64,000 bases of DNA from NCBI RefSeq assembly GCF_009733535.1, contig NZ_SMMI01000004.1, positions 186,001 through 250,000 on the forward strand, written 5' to 3'. Source of the DNA: Sphingobacterium endophyticum (GTDB taxonomy: Bacteria; Bacteroidota; Bacteroidia; Sphingobacteriales; Sphingobacteriaceae). Both the position numbers and the translations under genes were made by a program. Under the pieces are notes generated by a model, which was not told the origin of the DNA, ran no database searches, and was given only the letters and a program-made list of their open reading frames with translations. How positions within the stretch are numbered: position 1 is the first letter of the stretch; every line of letters begins with the position of its first letter. This document shows, piece by piece, positions 37,003-46,892 of the stretch.

Positions 37003-37671
37003 ATGAAGCATTATAAATTACATATTGCATTTTTTGGAATTGCATTGCTTCATTTATTAGCTATTTACTTTGCTTTGCCGAATCTTCGATACTTCAGCAA
37101 ACCGCTAATTTGTCTTTTTTTAATCTATATCCTTTTCAAGGAAACCGGTTTAAAGAGGAATATTGAGAAGAACATTGCAATCGGATTATTTTTTGGTTGT
37201 TTAGGCGATATATTTTTAATGATGCATGACCAATTTATTTTGGGCCTGACATCCTTTTTAATAGGACATATTTTATATGTTATTGCATTTATAAAACAAA
37301 CGAATCCAAAACAATTGGTAAAGCACAAAGGCTATATCTTGATAGCTGGAATTTTGTTATCCTATTCTTATTATCTATATACTGTTTTAAAGCCTAGTTT
37401 AGGTCCTTTAAAAATTCCAGTAATACTATACATAATCGTGATAGGCTTAATGGCTTTTTTCGCTTATACAAGGAAGCAGCAAGTAGGTTTTTGGAGTTTT
37501 TTGACAGTCTTTATTGCTGCCTTATTTTTCATTATATCAGATTCCATACTAGCAGTAGATAAGTTTGTAGCATATATTGCTAATTCTGGATTAATGATTA
37601 TGAGCAGCTATATCCTAGCACAATATGGAATAACTTTAGGGACTATTTTGGATCAAAAAAGTAGGCTGTAA
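37003..37671 (+). CDS. YhhN/TMEM86-family membrane protein (lysoplasmalogenase-like)
   Basis: 222 residues with seven or eight membrane helices. Conserved family features are GCLGDIFLMM and LGLTSFLIGHILYVIAFI in the middle and FIISDSILAVDKF near the end, including the aspartates that mark the family. Animal members hydrolyse the vinyl ether of lysoplasmalogen; bacterial roles are less clear. Probably co-transcribed with the permease. Confidence 0.85.
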   Translation: MKHYKLHIAFFGIALLHLLAIYFALPNLRYFSKPLICLFLIYILFKETGLKRNIEKNIAIGLFFGCLGDIFLMMHDQFILGLTSFLIGHILYVIAFIKQTNPKQLVKHKGYILIAGILLSYSYYLYTVLKPSLGPLKIPVILYIIVIGLMAFFAYTRKQQVGFWSFLTVFIAALFFIISDSILAVDKFVAYIANSGLMIMSSYILAQYGITLGTILDQKSRL

Positions 37672-37725
37672 ATTCTTACAGCCCACAATTAATACAAGTT
37701 GATATGATATGATTTAATATTTATA

Positions 37726-39417
37726 CTAAGCACCGACAGATTGAGATTTTTTATCATAGCTTTCGTTGTGAACATTAGCTACCGCTCGTCCTGAAGGGTC
37801 ATTGAGGTTTTGAAAAGAGGCATCCCAAGCTAAGGCCTCAGGGGTGCTACAAGCCACTGATTTAACAGATGGAACAGTTTTAGCAGCAGCATCAGAAGGA
37901 AAGTGAGATTCAAAAATACTTCTGTACAAATATTCTTCTTTGTTTTTTGGTGTATTGATAGGAAATCTTGAAGCAGCAGTTTCAAACTCTGTATCGGACA
38001 CTTTCTGTTCAGCTTGTTCTTTCAATGTATCGATCCAAGAATATCCCACACCGTCTGAGAACTGTTCTTTTTGTCTCCAAGCAATTGATTCGGGCAAATA
38101 ATCCTCAAAAGCTTTTCTAACCACCCATTTCTCCATCCTTCCATTTCTTATCATTTTATCTTCAGGGTTTATGGTCATCGCGATGTCCATAAATTCTTTA
38201 TCTAAGAAAGGTACCCTACCTTCCACCCCCCATGCGGCTAATGATTTGTTTGCTCTTAAGCAATCATATAAGTAGAGTTTTTTTAATTTCCTAACAGTTT
38301 CCTCATGAAATTCTTTGGCATTAGGTGCTTTGTGGAAATAAAGGTAACCGCCGAATAATTCATCCGAACCTTCACCTGACAGAACCATTTTAATTCCCAT
38401 AGATTTTATAACTCTTGCTAATAAATACATTGGAGTTGAAGCTCTAATTGTTGTTACATCATAAGTTTCAAGGTGATAAATCACATCACGGATAGCATCT
38501 AATCCTTCTTGAATAGTAAAATTGACTTCATGATGTATTGTACCGATATGATCAGCAGCTTTTTGAGCGGCAATAAGGTCTGGTGATCCCACAAGTCCCA
38601 CAGCAAAAGAATGCAACTGAGGGTACCATGCATCTTCCTGATCATTAGATTCAATCCTTTTAGAAGCGAATTTTTTAGTAATTGCAGCAATTACAGAGGA
38701 ATCGAGTCCACCGGAAAGTAAAACTCCATAAGGTACATCAGACATCAGTTGATGGTGAACCGCATCTTCTAGACCTTTTCTTAATTTATCGATATCAGTG
38801 ATATTTTCTTTCACTGACTCAAAGGTTTCCCAATCTCTTTTATACCAACGTTTAGGTTCTAAACTTTCTTTACTGTATAAGTAGTGACCTGGAGGAAACT
38901 GCTCAATTACTGAGCAAAAACCTTCTAAAGATTTCAATTCAGAAGCAACAAATAATTGCCCTAATTCGTCCTTAGCATAGTACAGAGGAATTATCCCCAT
39001 ATGATCTCTAGCAACAAAAAAAGAATCATCACGAGAATCATAAAGGGCGAAACCATAAATACCATTTAAATCCTCTACGAACGAGGGCCCTTTTTCAAGA
39101 TACAAGGCCAAAACAACTTCAGAATCAGATTGCGTTGAAAATTGATAATTAGGGAGTGAATTTCGTAATTCTTTGTGGTTATAGATTTCACCATTCACTG
39201 CAAGTACAACTTTTCCATCAGGACTAAACAAAGGTTGACTTCCAGATTTAGGATCTACAATAGCAAGCCGCTCATGAGCTAATAGAGCTTTCTCTGAGCT
39301 ATAAATTCCCGACCAATCCGGCCCTCTATGACGAATTCTTTTTGACATTTCCAAGACTTGAGGCCTTAAGGATGTAAGGGGTTTTTTCAATTCAAATGCT
39401 CCGACAATTCCGCACAT
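37726..39417 (-). CDS. asnB: Asparagine synthase B (glutamine-hydrolysing)
   Basis: 563 residues. The mature N-terminal Cys2 (MCGIVGAFELKKP) with RHRGPDWSG and NGEIYNH defines a class II glutamine amidotransferase; the synthetase domain has the PP-loop SGGLDSS at 235-241 and later GVGYSWIDTL. The enzyme makes asparagine from aspartate, glutamine and ATP. The gene stands alone between convergent and co-directional neighbours. No internal anomaly seen. Confidence 0.96.
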   Translation of the reverse strand: MCGIVGAFELKKPLTSLRPQVLEMSKRIRHRGPDWSGIYSSEKALLAHERLAIVDPKSGSQPLFSPDGKVVLAVNGEIYNHKELRNSLPNYQFSTQSDSEVVLALYLEKGPSFVEDLNGIYGFALYDSRDDSFFVARDHMGIIPLYYAKDELGQLFVASELKSLEGFCSVIEQFPPGHYLYSKESLEPKRWYKRDWETFESVKENITDIDKLRKGLEDAVHHQLMSDVPYGVLLSGGLDSSVIAAITKKFASKRIESNDQEDAWYPQLHSFAVGLVGSPDLIAAQKAADHIGTIHHEVNFTIQEGLDAIRDVIYHLETYDVTTIRASTPMYLLARVIKSMGIKMVLSGEGSDELFGGYLYFHKAPNAKEFHEETVRKLKKLYLYDCLRANKSLAAWGVEGRVPFLDKEFMDIAMTINPEDKMIRNGRMEKWVVRKAFEDYLPESIAWRQKEQFSDGVGYSWIDTLKEQAEQKVSDTEFETAASRFPINTPKNKEEYLYRSIFESHFPSDAAAKTVPSVKSVACSTPEALAWDASFQNLNDPSGRAVANVHNESYDKKSQSVGA

Positions 39418-39613
39418 ACGATTGTTGTTTTTATAATTATTTACCTATTTCTATGAATTAATGATACAAAGTAAAATAATTAAAAACAATTTTCATAATG
39501 TTTTTTGATTTTTATTGAATATTTTTCAATAATATTTAAGTTTCATTGATTAATTGATACCTATTTAGGTAAATTATTAAAAAAACGCATTGTATTTAGT
39601 TGAAATTAATCTA

Positions 39614-39647
39614 TAAAAAAAGCCTATTAATGATTTAATAGGCTTTT
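39614..39647 (-). terminator. Terminator downstream of the UbiD-family gene
   Basis: AAAAGCCTATTAA (39618-39630) and TTAATAGGCTTTT (39635-39647) form a 13-bp stem with loop TGAT. The minus-strand T run follows from the plus-strand A tract at 39614-39620. Confidence 0.85.
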
Positions 39648-39666
39648 ACAAAAAATAAAAATTCGT

Positions 39667-41505
39667 TTAAATAACGCCATGCAAAGATCCGCCTTTAGCA
39701 GCCAACTGGTCTACCCTATTTTCGATTTGGGAATCTTTTATCAGATCTGGAGCATGATGAGGTTTTCTTCTAGCATCAATAATCACAGGTCCATGACAGC
39801 CCCAATGTTTGTGAGCAGTAAAACTTTCTATTCCGTATATATCATAAGCAGGATTAGATCTGGTGAAAGTCACCCAGACAAAATTATTTTCATTTTCAGC
39901 AGTAAATTTTGCATCGTCAGCCAAAACAATGAGTTGAATACCATTCCAATTAGCGTTTTTGGCTGCTTCACACCAATCTTCCAATACTTTGGCTTCCTCT
40001 TCATAAGACGTAAAGGATTTTCCATCCAGCACAATGATTCCAGGCAATGCTAATTTCATCTGGTTAAAAGGTCGAGGTAATTCCAAATTAGGAGGTAATT
40101 CTTTTAACAACTCTCTTTTAACATCTCCGACCGCTGCAAAAGTCACTTTAGAACCTGCATTTAATCCGTCACCGGAGTAATCTAATGTATCTATAGTTGT
40201 ATTTGTAAGGAAATGTAAATCACGACTTAAATCAATTCTTTCAAAAATATGAGTAAAGAAATCTTTAATATTATGGATATCAAGTTTAGGATTGTCTTCA
40301 AAAGCTGAAATAAATAGATATTTAGCTAAACTGAGTTGATTTGTACCCAGAATTTGATTAGCAATTGTTAGTACTTCTTGAGGTCTTTCCACTTTTTGAT
40401 ATGGGGTATATCTTTCACTCCCGATGGCAAATAACAAAGGGTGGACACCAGCAGGGTCAACAGCATTTACAGCGTGTAATCCTGGAATTTGTTGAGGTAT
40501 TGCATTACCAGTAATTTCATGGATTAAAGCACCGAAACTTGTGTCTTCCTGAGGAGGTCTACCTACGACGGTAAAAGACCAGATTGGATTTTGTCTGTGA
40601 TATACTTTATGGACTTTCATTAAAGGAAAAGGATGAATTAAGGAATAATACCCAATATGATCTCCAAATGGTCCTTCAGGTTTATTTTCATTTGGATACA
40701 CAGTCCCCGTAATCACGAAATCAGCATCAGCAGAAATGCAAAATCCTTCATCATCATAGAAATATCTAAACCTACGATTTCCCAAAGCGCCTGCGAAAAT
40801 CATTTCAGATAAACCTTCAGGCAATGGCATAACAGCAGAAAGAGGATGAGATGGAGGACCACCGACAAAAATGCTAACTTTTAAAGGTTTACCTAGCTGG
40901 TTTGATTTAGTTTGGTGGACAGCAATTCCACGGTGTAATTGGTAATGAAGTCCAATTTCTTGATTCTGCACATATTCATTACCAGCAAGCTGAATTCTGT
41001 ACATTCCCAAATTTGCATTCATTATACCTGGTTTTGTAATATCTTCGGTATATACTTGAGGCATCGTTACGAAAGGTCCACCATCCATGGGCCAGTTAAC
41101 AATCTGAGGAAGTTCAGAGATTTTTGTTTGTCCAAATAAAATTGGTGCTGCGGATTTCTTTTTCCAAGGCAAAGCACCTAATGCAACTAATGAAGATCCT
41201 GCGTAATCAAAAGGTTTCTTTAAAACTGACATGGGATTCATTTTTACATCTACCAATTTTTTAACATGATCTAATGAATCCCGGAACATGAACTTAGAAC
41301 GATCAAGAGTTCCAAATAAATTAGAAACAGCTGGAAACTTAGATCCCTTAATGTTTTCGAAAAAAAGTGCTGGTCCTTTAGCATCATATACACGCATATG
41401 AATGGCTGCCATTTCTAAATAAGGGTCAACTTCTTCTTTTATTCGGATTAAGTGACCATTTCTTTCAAGGTCAGCAACGCAATCTTGTAGACTTTTATAT
41501 CCCAT
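39667..41505 (-). CDS. UbiD-family decarboxylase
   Basis: 612 residues. Family hallmarks include MRVYDAKGPALFFENIKGSKFP near the N-terminus and the PEGPFGDHIGYYSL segment that contributes the catalytic Glu and prenyl-FMN contacts, plus SFGALIHEITGNAIPQQIPG. These enzymes need prenylated FMN made by UbiX. The best guess is decarboxylation in quinone (menaquinone-type) biosynthesis, but no other men gene is here. A -7-like TACATTTG (41526-41533, minus) precedes the start. Confidence 0.88.
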   Translation of the reverse strand: MGYKSLQDCVADLERNGHLIRIKEEVDPYLEMAAIHMRVYDAKGPALFFENIKGSKFPAVSNLFGTLDRSKFMFRDSLDHVKKLVDVKMNPMSVLKKPFDYAGSSLVALGALPWKKKSAAPILFGQTKISELPQIVNWPMDGGPFVTMPQVYTEDITKPGIMNANLGMYRIQLAGNEYVQNQEIGLHYQLHRGIAVHQTKSNQLGKPLKVSIFVGGPPSHPLSAVMPLPEGLSEMIFAGALGNRRFRYFYDDEGFCISADADFVITGTVYPNENKPEGPFGDHIGYYSLIHPFPLMKVHKVYHRQNPIWSFTVVGRPPQEDTSFGALIHEITGNAIPQQIPGLHAVNAVDPAGVHPLLFAIGSERYTPYQKVERPQEVLTIANQILGTNQLSLAKYLFISAFEDNPKLDIHNIKDFFTHIFERIDLSRDLHFLTNTTIDTLDYSGDGLNAGSKVTFAAVGDVKRELLKELPPNLELPRPFNQMKLALPGIIVLDGKSFTSYEEEAKVLEDWCEAAKNANWNGIQLIVLADDAKFTAENENNFVWVTFTRSNPAYDIYGIESFTAHKHWGCHGPVIIDARRKPHHAPDLIKDSQIENRVDQLAAKGGSLHGVI

Positions 41506-41566
41506 AATTAATACACTATTAGCTACAAATGTAAGCTAATATGTATAATTAAAGAAGGTGTCAGAT

Positions 41567-42439
41567 TTATTGATCAAATTTAATGACCTGATCTAATGGA
41601 GTAAATGAGAAGAGAATTATATTTTTCCAAGAGGTATTATCAATTGGATATTCCTGCTGCATAAGTCGTTTGAATTCAACAACATCTTCTTTGTGAATAT
41701 GATAAGCTTTTTTGAACATCATATTCATGATAAAGTGAGGGAGTAAAATACTTTTTACCTCAGCATTAGGATAAAGTGTTTTTTTATAAAGCCTGTACAT
41801 TTCCTGTACGGTAATGGTTTTGGGTCCGCCGATTTCAATGGTTTGATTTATGAAATGTTTATCCCAATCGACATTATAAATCCATCGTAATAAATCCAAT
41901 GATGATATTGGATTAAATTTGACCTTGGCAAACATATTATCATAGGGCAAGTACTTAGCATTGATGAGTTGGTGCATATATTTGTCCAAAACGCTTCCTT
42001 TACCAATGGCTAAGTTCTTTAAGACAATGGTATAAACAATATTTGATGCTTTTAGTAGGGCTTCAATATGAGGGACAAAAGGTTTATCCATCAGTCTAGC
42101 AATATAGACTAATCTTCCACCTCCATTAAGTTTTGTAAGCTCAATGAAATTCTTTAAAGTAATAAGTTCTAAATTAAGGTTTACATATTCACCTAATGAG
42201 GGGACATGCGTAATATATATTGCTAAACCGAGATCAGAATCAATTTTAAAAGCATCAAATTCCTTTCCTTTACGCAATAAATCTACACGATCAAGAGTTG
42301 CAGTAGATTCTTCAGTTTTTCTAGCATTGAATAGCTCTAAATCTCTAACAATTCCATGTACATTAAAATCGTCCCTTGCTAAGTTACTCATTGCTCTTTT
42401 TCCTAAATAGGAATTTAAGCCAGATAATAACACTTCCAT
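41567..42439 (-). CDS. Atypical SDR / NAD(P)-binding epimerase-like protein
   Basis: The ATG at 42439 is preferred: a strong GGAGG ribosome-binding site (42445-42449, minus) lies a few bases before it. A TTG at 42463 would put that site inside the gene. The 290-residue product has a Rossmann opening MEVLLSGLNSYLGKRAMSNL (Gly-L-N-S-Y-L-Gly in place of the usual G-x-x-G-x-x-G), then HGIVRD and a C-terminal part with IEIGGPKTITVQEMYRLYKK. It looks like NmrA/complex-I-type SDR proteins. No substrate can be named. It is 61 nt from the UbiD gene and divergent from the cryptochrome. Confidence 0.75.
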   Translation of the reverse strand: MEVLLSGLNSYLGKRAMSNLARDDFNVHGIVRDLELFNARKTEESTATLDRVDLLRKGKEFDAFKIDSDLGLAIYITHVPSLGEYVNLNLELITLKNFIELTKLNGGGRLVYIARLMDKPFVPHIEALLKASNIVYTIVLKNLAIGKGSVLDKYMHQLINAKYLPYDNMFAKVKFNPISSLDLLRWIYNVDWDKHFINQTIEIGGPKTITVQEMYRLYKKTLYPNAEVKSILLPHFIMNMMFKKAYHIHKEDVVEFKRLMQQEYPIDNTSWKNIILFSFTPLDQVIKFDQ

Positions 42440-42587
42440 CTCACCTCCGCATATTTGAAACAATAATTTTATTTAAATGCAAACAGAATTAAACTTGTAA
42501 AGTTTAAATTTTCTAAAAATTTTACAAAAAAAGCAAAATTTTACCAATAATTATATTGTCTATGGGATGTAAAAATCGCTTCTCTAG

Positions 42588-42619
42588 TTTATTTAAGAGC
42601 ATATAATAGATTATATTTG
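42588..42619 (+). promoter_or_regulatory. Promoter of the cryptochrome gene
   Basis: TATATTTG (42612-42619) matches TAnnTTTG fully. A TTTA at 42588-42591, 20 nt before it, gives three of four -33 bases. It lies 27 nt upstream of the ATG at 42647 and covers the TTG at 42617, which argues against that codon being the start. Confidence 0.6.
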
Positions 42620-42646
42620 TTAGGTAACGCATTTCGTGGAAAAAGT

Positions 42647-43885
42647 ATGAGTAAAAAAGTGGTTCTTGTTTGGTTTAGAAATGATTTAAGGCTACATGAC
42701 AATGAGGTTTTGTCAGAGGCTATAAACAAATCTGATCTGATCATCCCTGTTTACTGTTTTGATCCTCGATATTTTACTAAGGACCAATTTCAACACTATC
42801 GAACAGGTATAAAAAGAGGGAAATTCTTACTTGAGTCAGTTTCATATATTAAGGAACAATTACAAGCGATGAATAGTGACCTTATGGTTTTTGTTGGGAA
42901 ACCAGAGGATTTATTACCGCAGCTATGTTCAAAATATGAGGTTGATGAAGTTTATCATCATCGAGAAGTAGCCTCCAGAGAGACCCAAATCTCGGAATCT
43001 GTTGAATCTGCGTTATGGAAAAACAAAATAAACTTACGACATTTTATAGGTCATACCCTCTATCATAAGGAAGATCTACCCTTTCCTATAAAAGATATAC
43101 CTGACAAGTTTAATATTTTTCGAAAGAAAGTTGAGAAAGAAAGTACGGTTCGACCATCCATTTCTGCTCCGATTTCAATACCAAGCCCTCAACATTTAGA
43201 AGAAACGCATCTACCCAGTCTCGAAGATTTAGGTTATTCTTCGGAAGATATTGAGAAATGGGGATCTAAAGAATTTGAAGGTGGAGAGCGTTTTGGTATT
43301 AAGAAATTAAAGAAACTCTTGGATCCAAATTATACAGGCAATGAGAATTTCACATTAATTTCGCCTTATATAGCTATTGGGTCCTTATCTCCTATTTATG
43401 TTTATCATGAAATGAATACTTCTAATTTGAGTCAAAATAAGAAGAGATTTGAGCGATTGACCAGCATGTTACTTTGGCGCGATTACTTTAGATTTATGCT
43501 CAAGAAATATCCTAATGTATTTTTTAAATTAAATGGATTAGATTCAGAACATTTAAATCCGGAGCATATCGAAGATGGGGCGGTTATTAATTGGGAAAAA
43601 GGAACAACTGGAGACCAAGAGATAGATGATAATATTCGGACATTAATAGAAACGGGAAACATTACCTACGCAGAAAGAAGGTTACTTTCAAAATATTTCA
43701 CACAAGAAACTGGTTCAAACTGGTTGTTTGGAGCGAGTTTTTTTGAGGAGCATTTACTGGATTTTGCTCCTGCAACTACATATGGATTTTGGTCACATAT
43801 GGCAGGAGTTGGTACGAGTCAGAAGGAAAACAGTTGTTCAGATTGGCAAGAGCTGGCAAAACGATTGCTAGTCTCAAAGTCCTGA
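42647..43885 (+). CDS. DASH-type cryptochrome / photolyase family flavoprotein
   Basis: 412 residues from the ATG at 42647. The photolyase alpha/beta domain opens VVLVWFRNDLRLHDNEVL with VYCFDPRYF and DEVYHHREVASRET. The FAD domain has LLWRDYFRFMLKKYPNVFFK, NWLFGASFFEEHLLDFAP and the segment FWSHMAGVGT. The KDIPDKFNIFRKKVE segment is the DASH-type FRK motif. Members repair CPD lesions in single-stranded DNA or sense blue light using FAD. Length is slightly short for DASH proteins; no truncation is obvious. Confidence 0.85.
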   Translation: MSKKVVLVWFRNDLRLHDNEVLSEAINKSDLIIPVYCFDPRYFTKDQFQHYRTGIKRGKFLLESVSYIKEQLQAMNSDLMVFVGKPEDLLPQLCSKYEVDEVYHHREVASRETQISESVESALWKNKINLRHFIGHTLYHKEDLPFPIKDIPDKFNIFRKKVEKESTVRPSISAPISIPSPQHLEETHLPSLEDLGYSSEDIEKWGSKEFEGGERFGIKKLKKLLDPNYTGNENFTLISPYIAIGSLSPIYVYHEMNTSNLSQNKKRFERLTSMLLWRDYFRFMLKKYPNVFFKLNGLDSEHLNPEHIEDGAVINWEKGTTGDQEIDDNIRTLIETGNITYAERRLLSKYFTQETGSNWLFGASFFEEHLLDFAPATTYGFWSHMAGVGTSQKENSCSDWQELAKRLLVSKS

Positions 43886-44052
43886 TGAAGTAAACATGTT
43901 TTTACGTTTACTTTTCATTCCTTTATATAACGAAAACCTAAATCTTATTTATTTTCGACTAATATTTATTTCATAATAAGAATACTTTCAAAAACATGCT
44001 AAAACATTGTATTTTATATTGATTAAATGCGGAAAAGTATGTTTATTATTTA

Positions 44053-44060
44053 TAAATTTG
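44053..44060 (+). promoter_or_regulatory. Probable -7 box of the sucAB operon
   Basis: TAAATTTG fits TAnnTTTG and lies 25 nt before the sucA start. No convincing -33 box was found at the usual distance. Confidence 0.4.
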
Positions 44061-44085
44061 GCAAAATTTTATCACCCCAATCCAC

Positions 44086-46827
44086 ATGGACAAATTGACA
44101 TTTTTGAGTAATGCAGATTCGAGTTACATCGACGGATTATATCAATCTTACAAAGCTGACCCCAATTCCGTAGACTTTGGTTGGCAAAAGTTTTTTGAAG
44201 GATTTGACTTCGGTCAAACATCTGAAGGCGGATCTGTAGAATCTGTAGAAGGTGTTTCAGACCACGCATTAAAAGAGATCAACGTATTAAACATGATCCA
44301 TGGTTATAGAGACCGTGGTCACTTATTCACCCAAACGAACCCTGTTCGTGAACGTCGTAAATATTATCCGGGCAAAGAATTGGAAACCTTTGGTCTATCA
44401 GAATCTGATATGGACACAGTTTTCAATGCTGGAGTTGAAGTTGGTTTAGGCCCTGCAAAATTAAGAGACATACGTCAGCTGATTGAAGACACATACTGTC
44501 GTTCAATAGGTGCTGAATTCAAATATATCCGTAATCCTGAAAAAATAAAATGGTTGCAAGACCACATGGAAGCGGACAGAAATCAACCACATTACGATAT
44601 TGATCAAAAGAAGAGAATTTTCAAGAAGTTAAATAGAGCAGTAATTTTCGAGAGTTTTTTAGGGACAAAATTTTTGGGACAGAAGCGTTTTTCACTTGAA
44701 GGGGCAGAAAGTTTAATTCCAGCATTGGATTCAGTGATTGAGAAAGGTGCAAGCTTGGGAATCCAAGAATTTATGATTGGAATGGCTCACCGAGGCCGTT
44801 TGAACGTTTTGGCAAACATCATGGGGAAACCCTACAAGACTATTTTCTCGGAATTCGAAGGAAAGATGTATGCTGAAGAAGATCCTGAATTGCAATTTGG
44901 TGGTGACGTGAAGTATCACTTAGGCTATTCTTCGGATGTTACGACAGAGGATGGTAAATCAATTCACCTATCCTTAGCACCTAACCCTTCTCACTTAGAA
45001 ACAGTAGACCCTATCGTTGAAGGTATTACACGTTCTAAAATCGACATGAAATACAATGGCGATTCTTCAAAAATCGCTCCTATCCTTATTCATGGAGATG
45101 CTGCTATCGCAGGACAAGGCATTGTATATGAGGTTACTCAAATGTCAAAACTTGAAGGATATCGCACAGGCGGTACGATCCATATTGTAATTAACAATCA
45201 AGTGGGATTCACTACCAACTATAAAGATGCTCGTTCTGGGACGTATTGTACGGATGTTGCGAAGATATCTTCATCTCCGGTATTCCATGTTAATGGTGAT
45301 GATGCAGAAGCTGTAGTTTATGCGATTAATTTAGCGGTTGAATACCGTCAAAAATATAAAACTGACGTTTACATAGATTTATTATGTTACCGTCGTTATG
45401 GACACAACGAGGCAGATGAGCCTAAGTTCACTCAACCATTGTTGTATAAAGCAATTGAAAAGCATCCTAATCCAAAGGATGTATACGCTAAGAAATTAGT
45501 GGATGAAAAATCAATTGATCAAAACTATGTTAAAAACATAGAGAAAGAATTTAAGGATTATTTACAAGACCAATTAGACATTGCTAAGAAAACGGATAAA
45601 TTGGATGATGAGATTCCAATGTTCGGAGGAGCATGGAAAGGTTTGCATGCGGCGAAGAAAGCAGATATTTCTGAAGAAGTAGATACAAAGGTTGCTTCAA
45701 AGGAGTTCTTAAAATTAGCTACAGAAATCACAACACTACCGAAGGACAAAAAATTCTTCCGTAAGATTTCAAAATTGTTCGAAGATCGTGCAGCTATGGT
45801 TAAAAATGACAGCTACGATTGGGCAATGGGGGAATTAATGGCATATGCTACCTTATTGGATGAAGGAAAACGTGTTCGTATTTCTGGACAAGATGTTCAG
45901 CGAGGCACCTTCTCTCACCGACATGCAGTTCTTACTTTGGAAGATTCTGAAGAAAAGTATATTCCTTTAGCGAATGTAAATGGAGGTGAAAGATTTAATA
46001 TCTATAACTCATTACTATCAGAATATGCTGTTTTAGGGTTTGAATATGGATATGCCTTGGCAAATCCACAAGCATTGACAGTTTGGGAAGCTCAATTTGG
46101 AGATTTTTATAATGGGGCTCAAATTATTGTAGACCAATATTTATCAAGTGCAGAGACAAAGTGGAAAAGATCAAACGGTTTAGTGATGATGTTGCCACAT
46201 GGTATGGAAGGTCAAGGACCGGAGCACTCTTCTGGCCGCATTGAGCGTTTCTTGGAATTATGTGCGAATGATAATATGATTATTGCAAACTGTACTACCC
46301 CTGCAAATTATTTCCACTTATTGCGTCGTCAATTAGTTAGAGACTTCCGCAAGCCATTGATTGTTTTTACTCCTAAGAGTTTATTACGTCATCCAAAGGT
46401 TGTTTCTAAACTAGATAACTTTACCAAAGAAAACTTCCATGAGGTTATCGATGATACCTACGCAAAACCAACCACGGTAAAACGTGTATTATTTTGTTCA
46501 GGTAAGATATACTACGATTTGTTAGAAAAGCAACAAGCAGACAAGCGTACAGATATTGCTATAGTTAGAATTGAGCAAATATATCCAGCACCAGTAGATC
46601 AACTGAAGGCCATTCGTGCGAAATACAAAAAAGCTACGGAGTTTATTTGGGTTCAGGAAGAAAATGAGAACATGGGAGCATGGCCATATTACTGTCGTAT
46701 TTTCAACAGAACAGATTTGGAGTTCACGGAACACATTTCACGTTCAGAAAGTGGAAGTCCAGCAACAGGTTACATGAAGAAGCATGTTGCACAACAAGAA
46801 GCGATAATTAATAAATCATTTGAATAA
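44086..46827 (+). CDS. sucA: 2-oxoglutarate dehydrogenase E1 component
   Basis: 913 residues, length normal. The N-terminal E1o part (FLSNADSSYIDGLYQSYKADPN) leads to the thiamine-pyrophosphate domain (EFMIGMAHRGRLNVLANIMGKP, HGDAAIAGQGIVYE) and transketolase-like C-terminal domains (GTFSHRHAVL, MLPHGMEGQGPEHSSGRIER). It decarboxylates 2-oxoglutarate and passes the succinyl group to the lipoyl of SucB. The next gene, 65 nt on, is that E2 partner. Confidence 0.97.
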   Translation: MDKLTFLSNADSSYIDGLYQSYKADPNSVDFGWQKFFEGFDFGQTSEGGSVESVEGVSDHALKEINVLNMIHGYRDRGHLFTQTNPVRERRKYYPGKELETFGLSESDMDTVFNAGVEVGLGPAKLRDIRQLIEDTYCRSIGAEFKYIRNPEKIKWLQDHMEADRNQPHYDIDQKKRIFKKLNRAVIFESFLGTKFLGQKRFSLEGAESLIPALDSVIEKGASLGIQEFMIGMAHRGRLNVLANIMGKPYKTIFSEFEGKMYAEEDPELQFGGDVKYHLGYSSDVTTEDGKSIHLSLAPNPSHLETVDPIVEGITRSKIDMKYNGDSSKIAPILIHGDAAIAGQGIVYEVTQMSKLEGYRTGGTIHIVINNQVGFTTNYKDARSGTYCTDVAKISSSPVFHVNGDDAEAVVYAINLAVEYRQKYKTDVYIDLLCYRRYGHNEADEPKFTQPLLYKAIEKHPNPKDVYAKKLVDEKSIDQNYVKNIEKEFKDYLQDQLDIAKKTDKLDDEIPMFGGAWKGLHAAKKADISEEVDTKVASKEFLKLATEITTLPKDKKFFRKISKLFEDRAAMVKNDSYDWAMGELMAYATLLDEGKRVRISGQDVQRGTFSHRHAVLTLEDSEEKYIPLANVNGGERFNIYNSLLSEYAVLGFEYGYALANPQALTVWEAQFGDFYNGAQIIVDQYLSSAETKWKRSNGLVMMLPHGMEGQGPEHSSGRIERFLELCANDNMIIANCTTPANYFHLLRRQLVRDFRKPLIVFTPKSLLRHPKVVSKLDNFTKENFHEVIDDTYAKPTTVKRVLFCSGKIYYDLLEKQQADKRTDIAIVRIEQIYPAPVDQLKAIRAKYKKATEFIWVQEENENMGAWPYYCRIFNRTDLEFTEHISRSESGSPATGYMKKHVAQQEAIINKSFE

Positions 46828-46892
46828 ACAATTTGTTTAACCTACCGTTGTAATATTATAGTATATTTAGTGGAGGTTTTAAAAAAGTAAAT

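Noticed and set aside
37664..37683. Hairpin GGCTGTAA/TTACAGCC after the lysoplasmalogenase-like gene as terminator
   Set aside because: It overlaps the stop codon and has no T run on the plus strand; it is too weak to call.
39679..40053. 124-residue plus-strand ORF
   Set aside because: Antisense to the UbiD-family gene, which is well supported; no domain and no spacing to a real gene.
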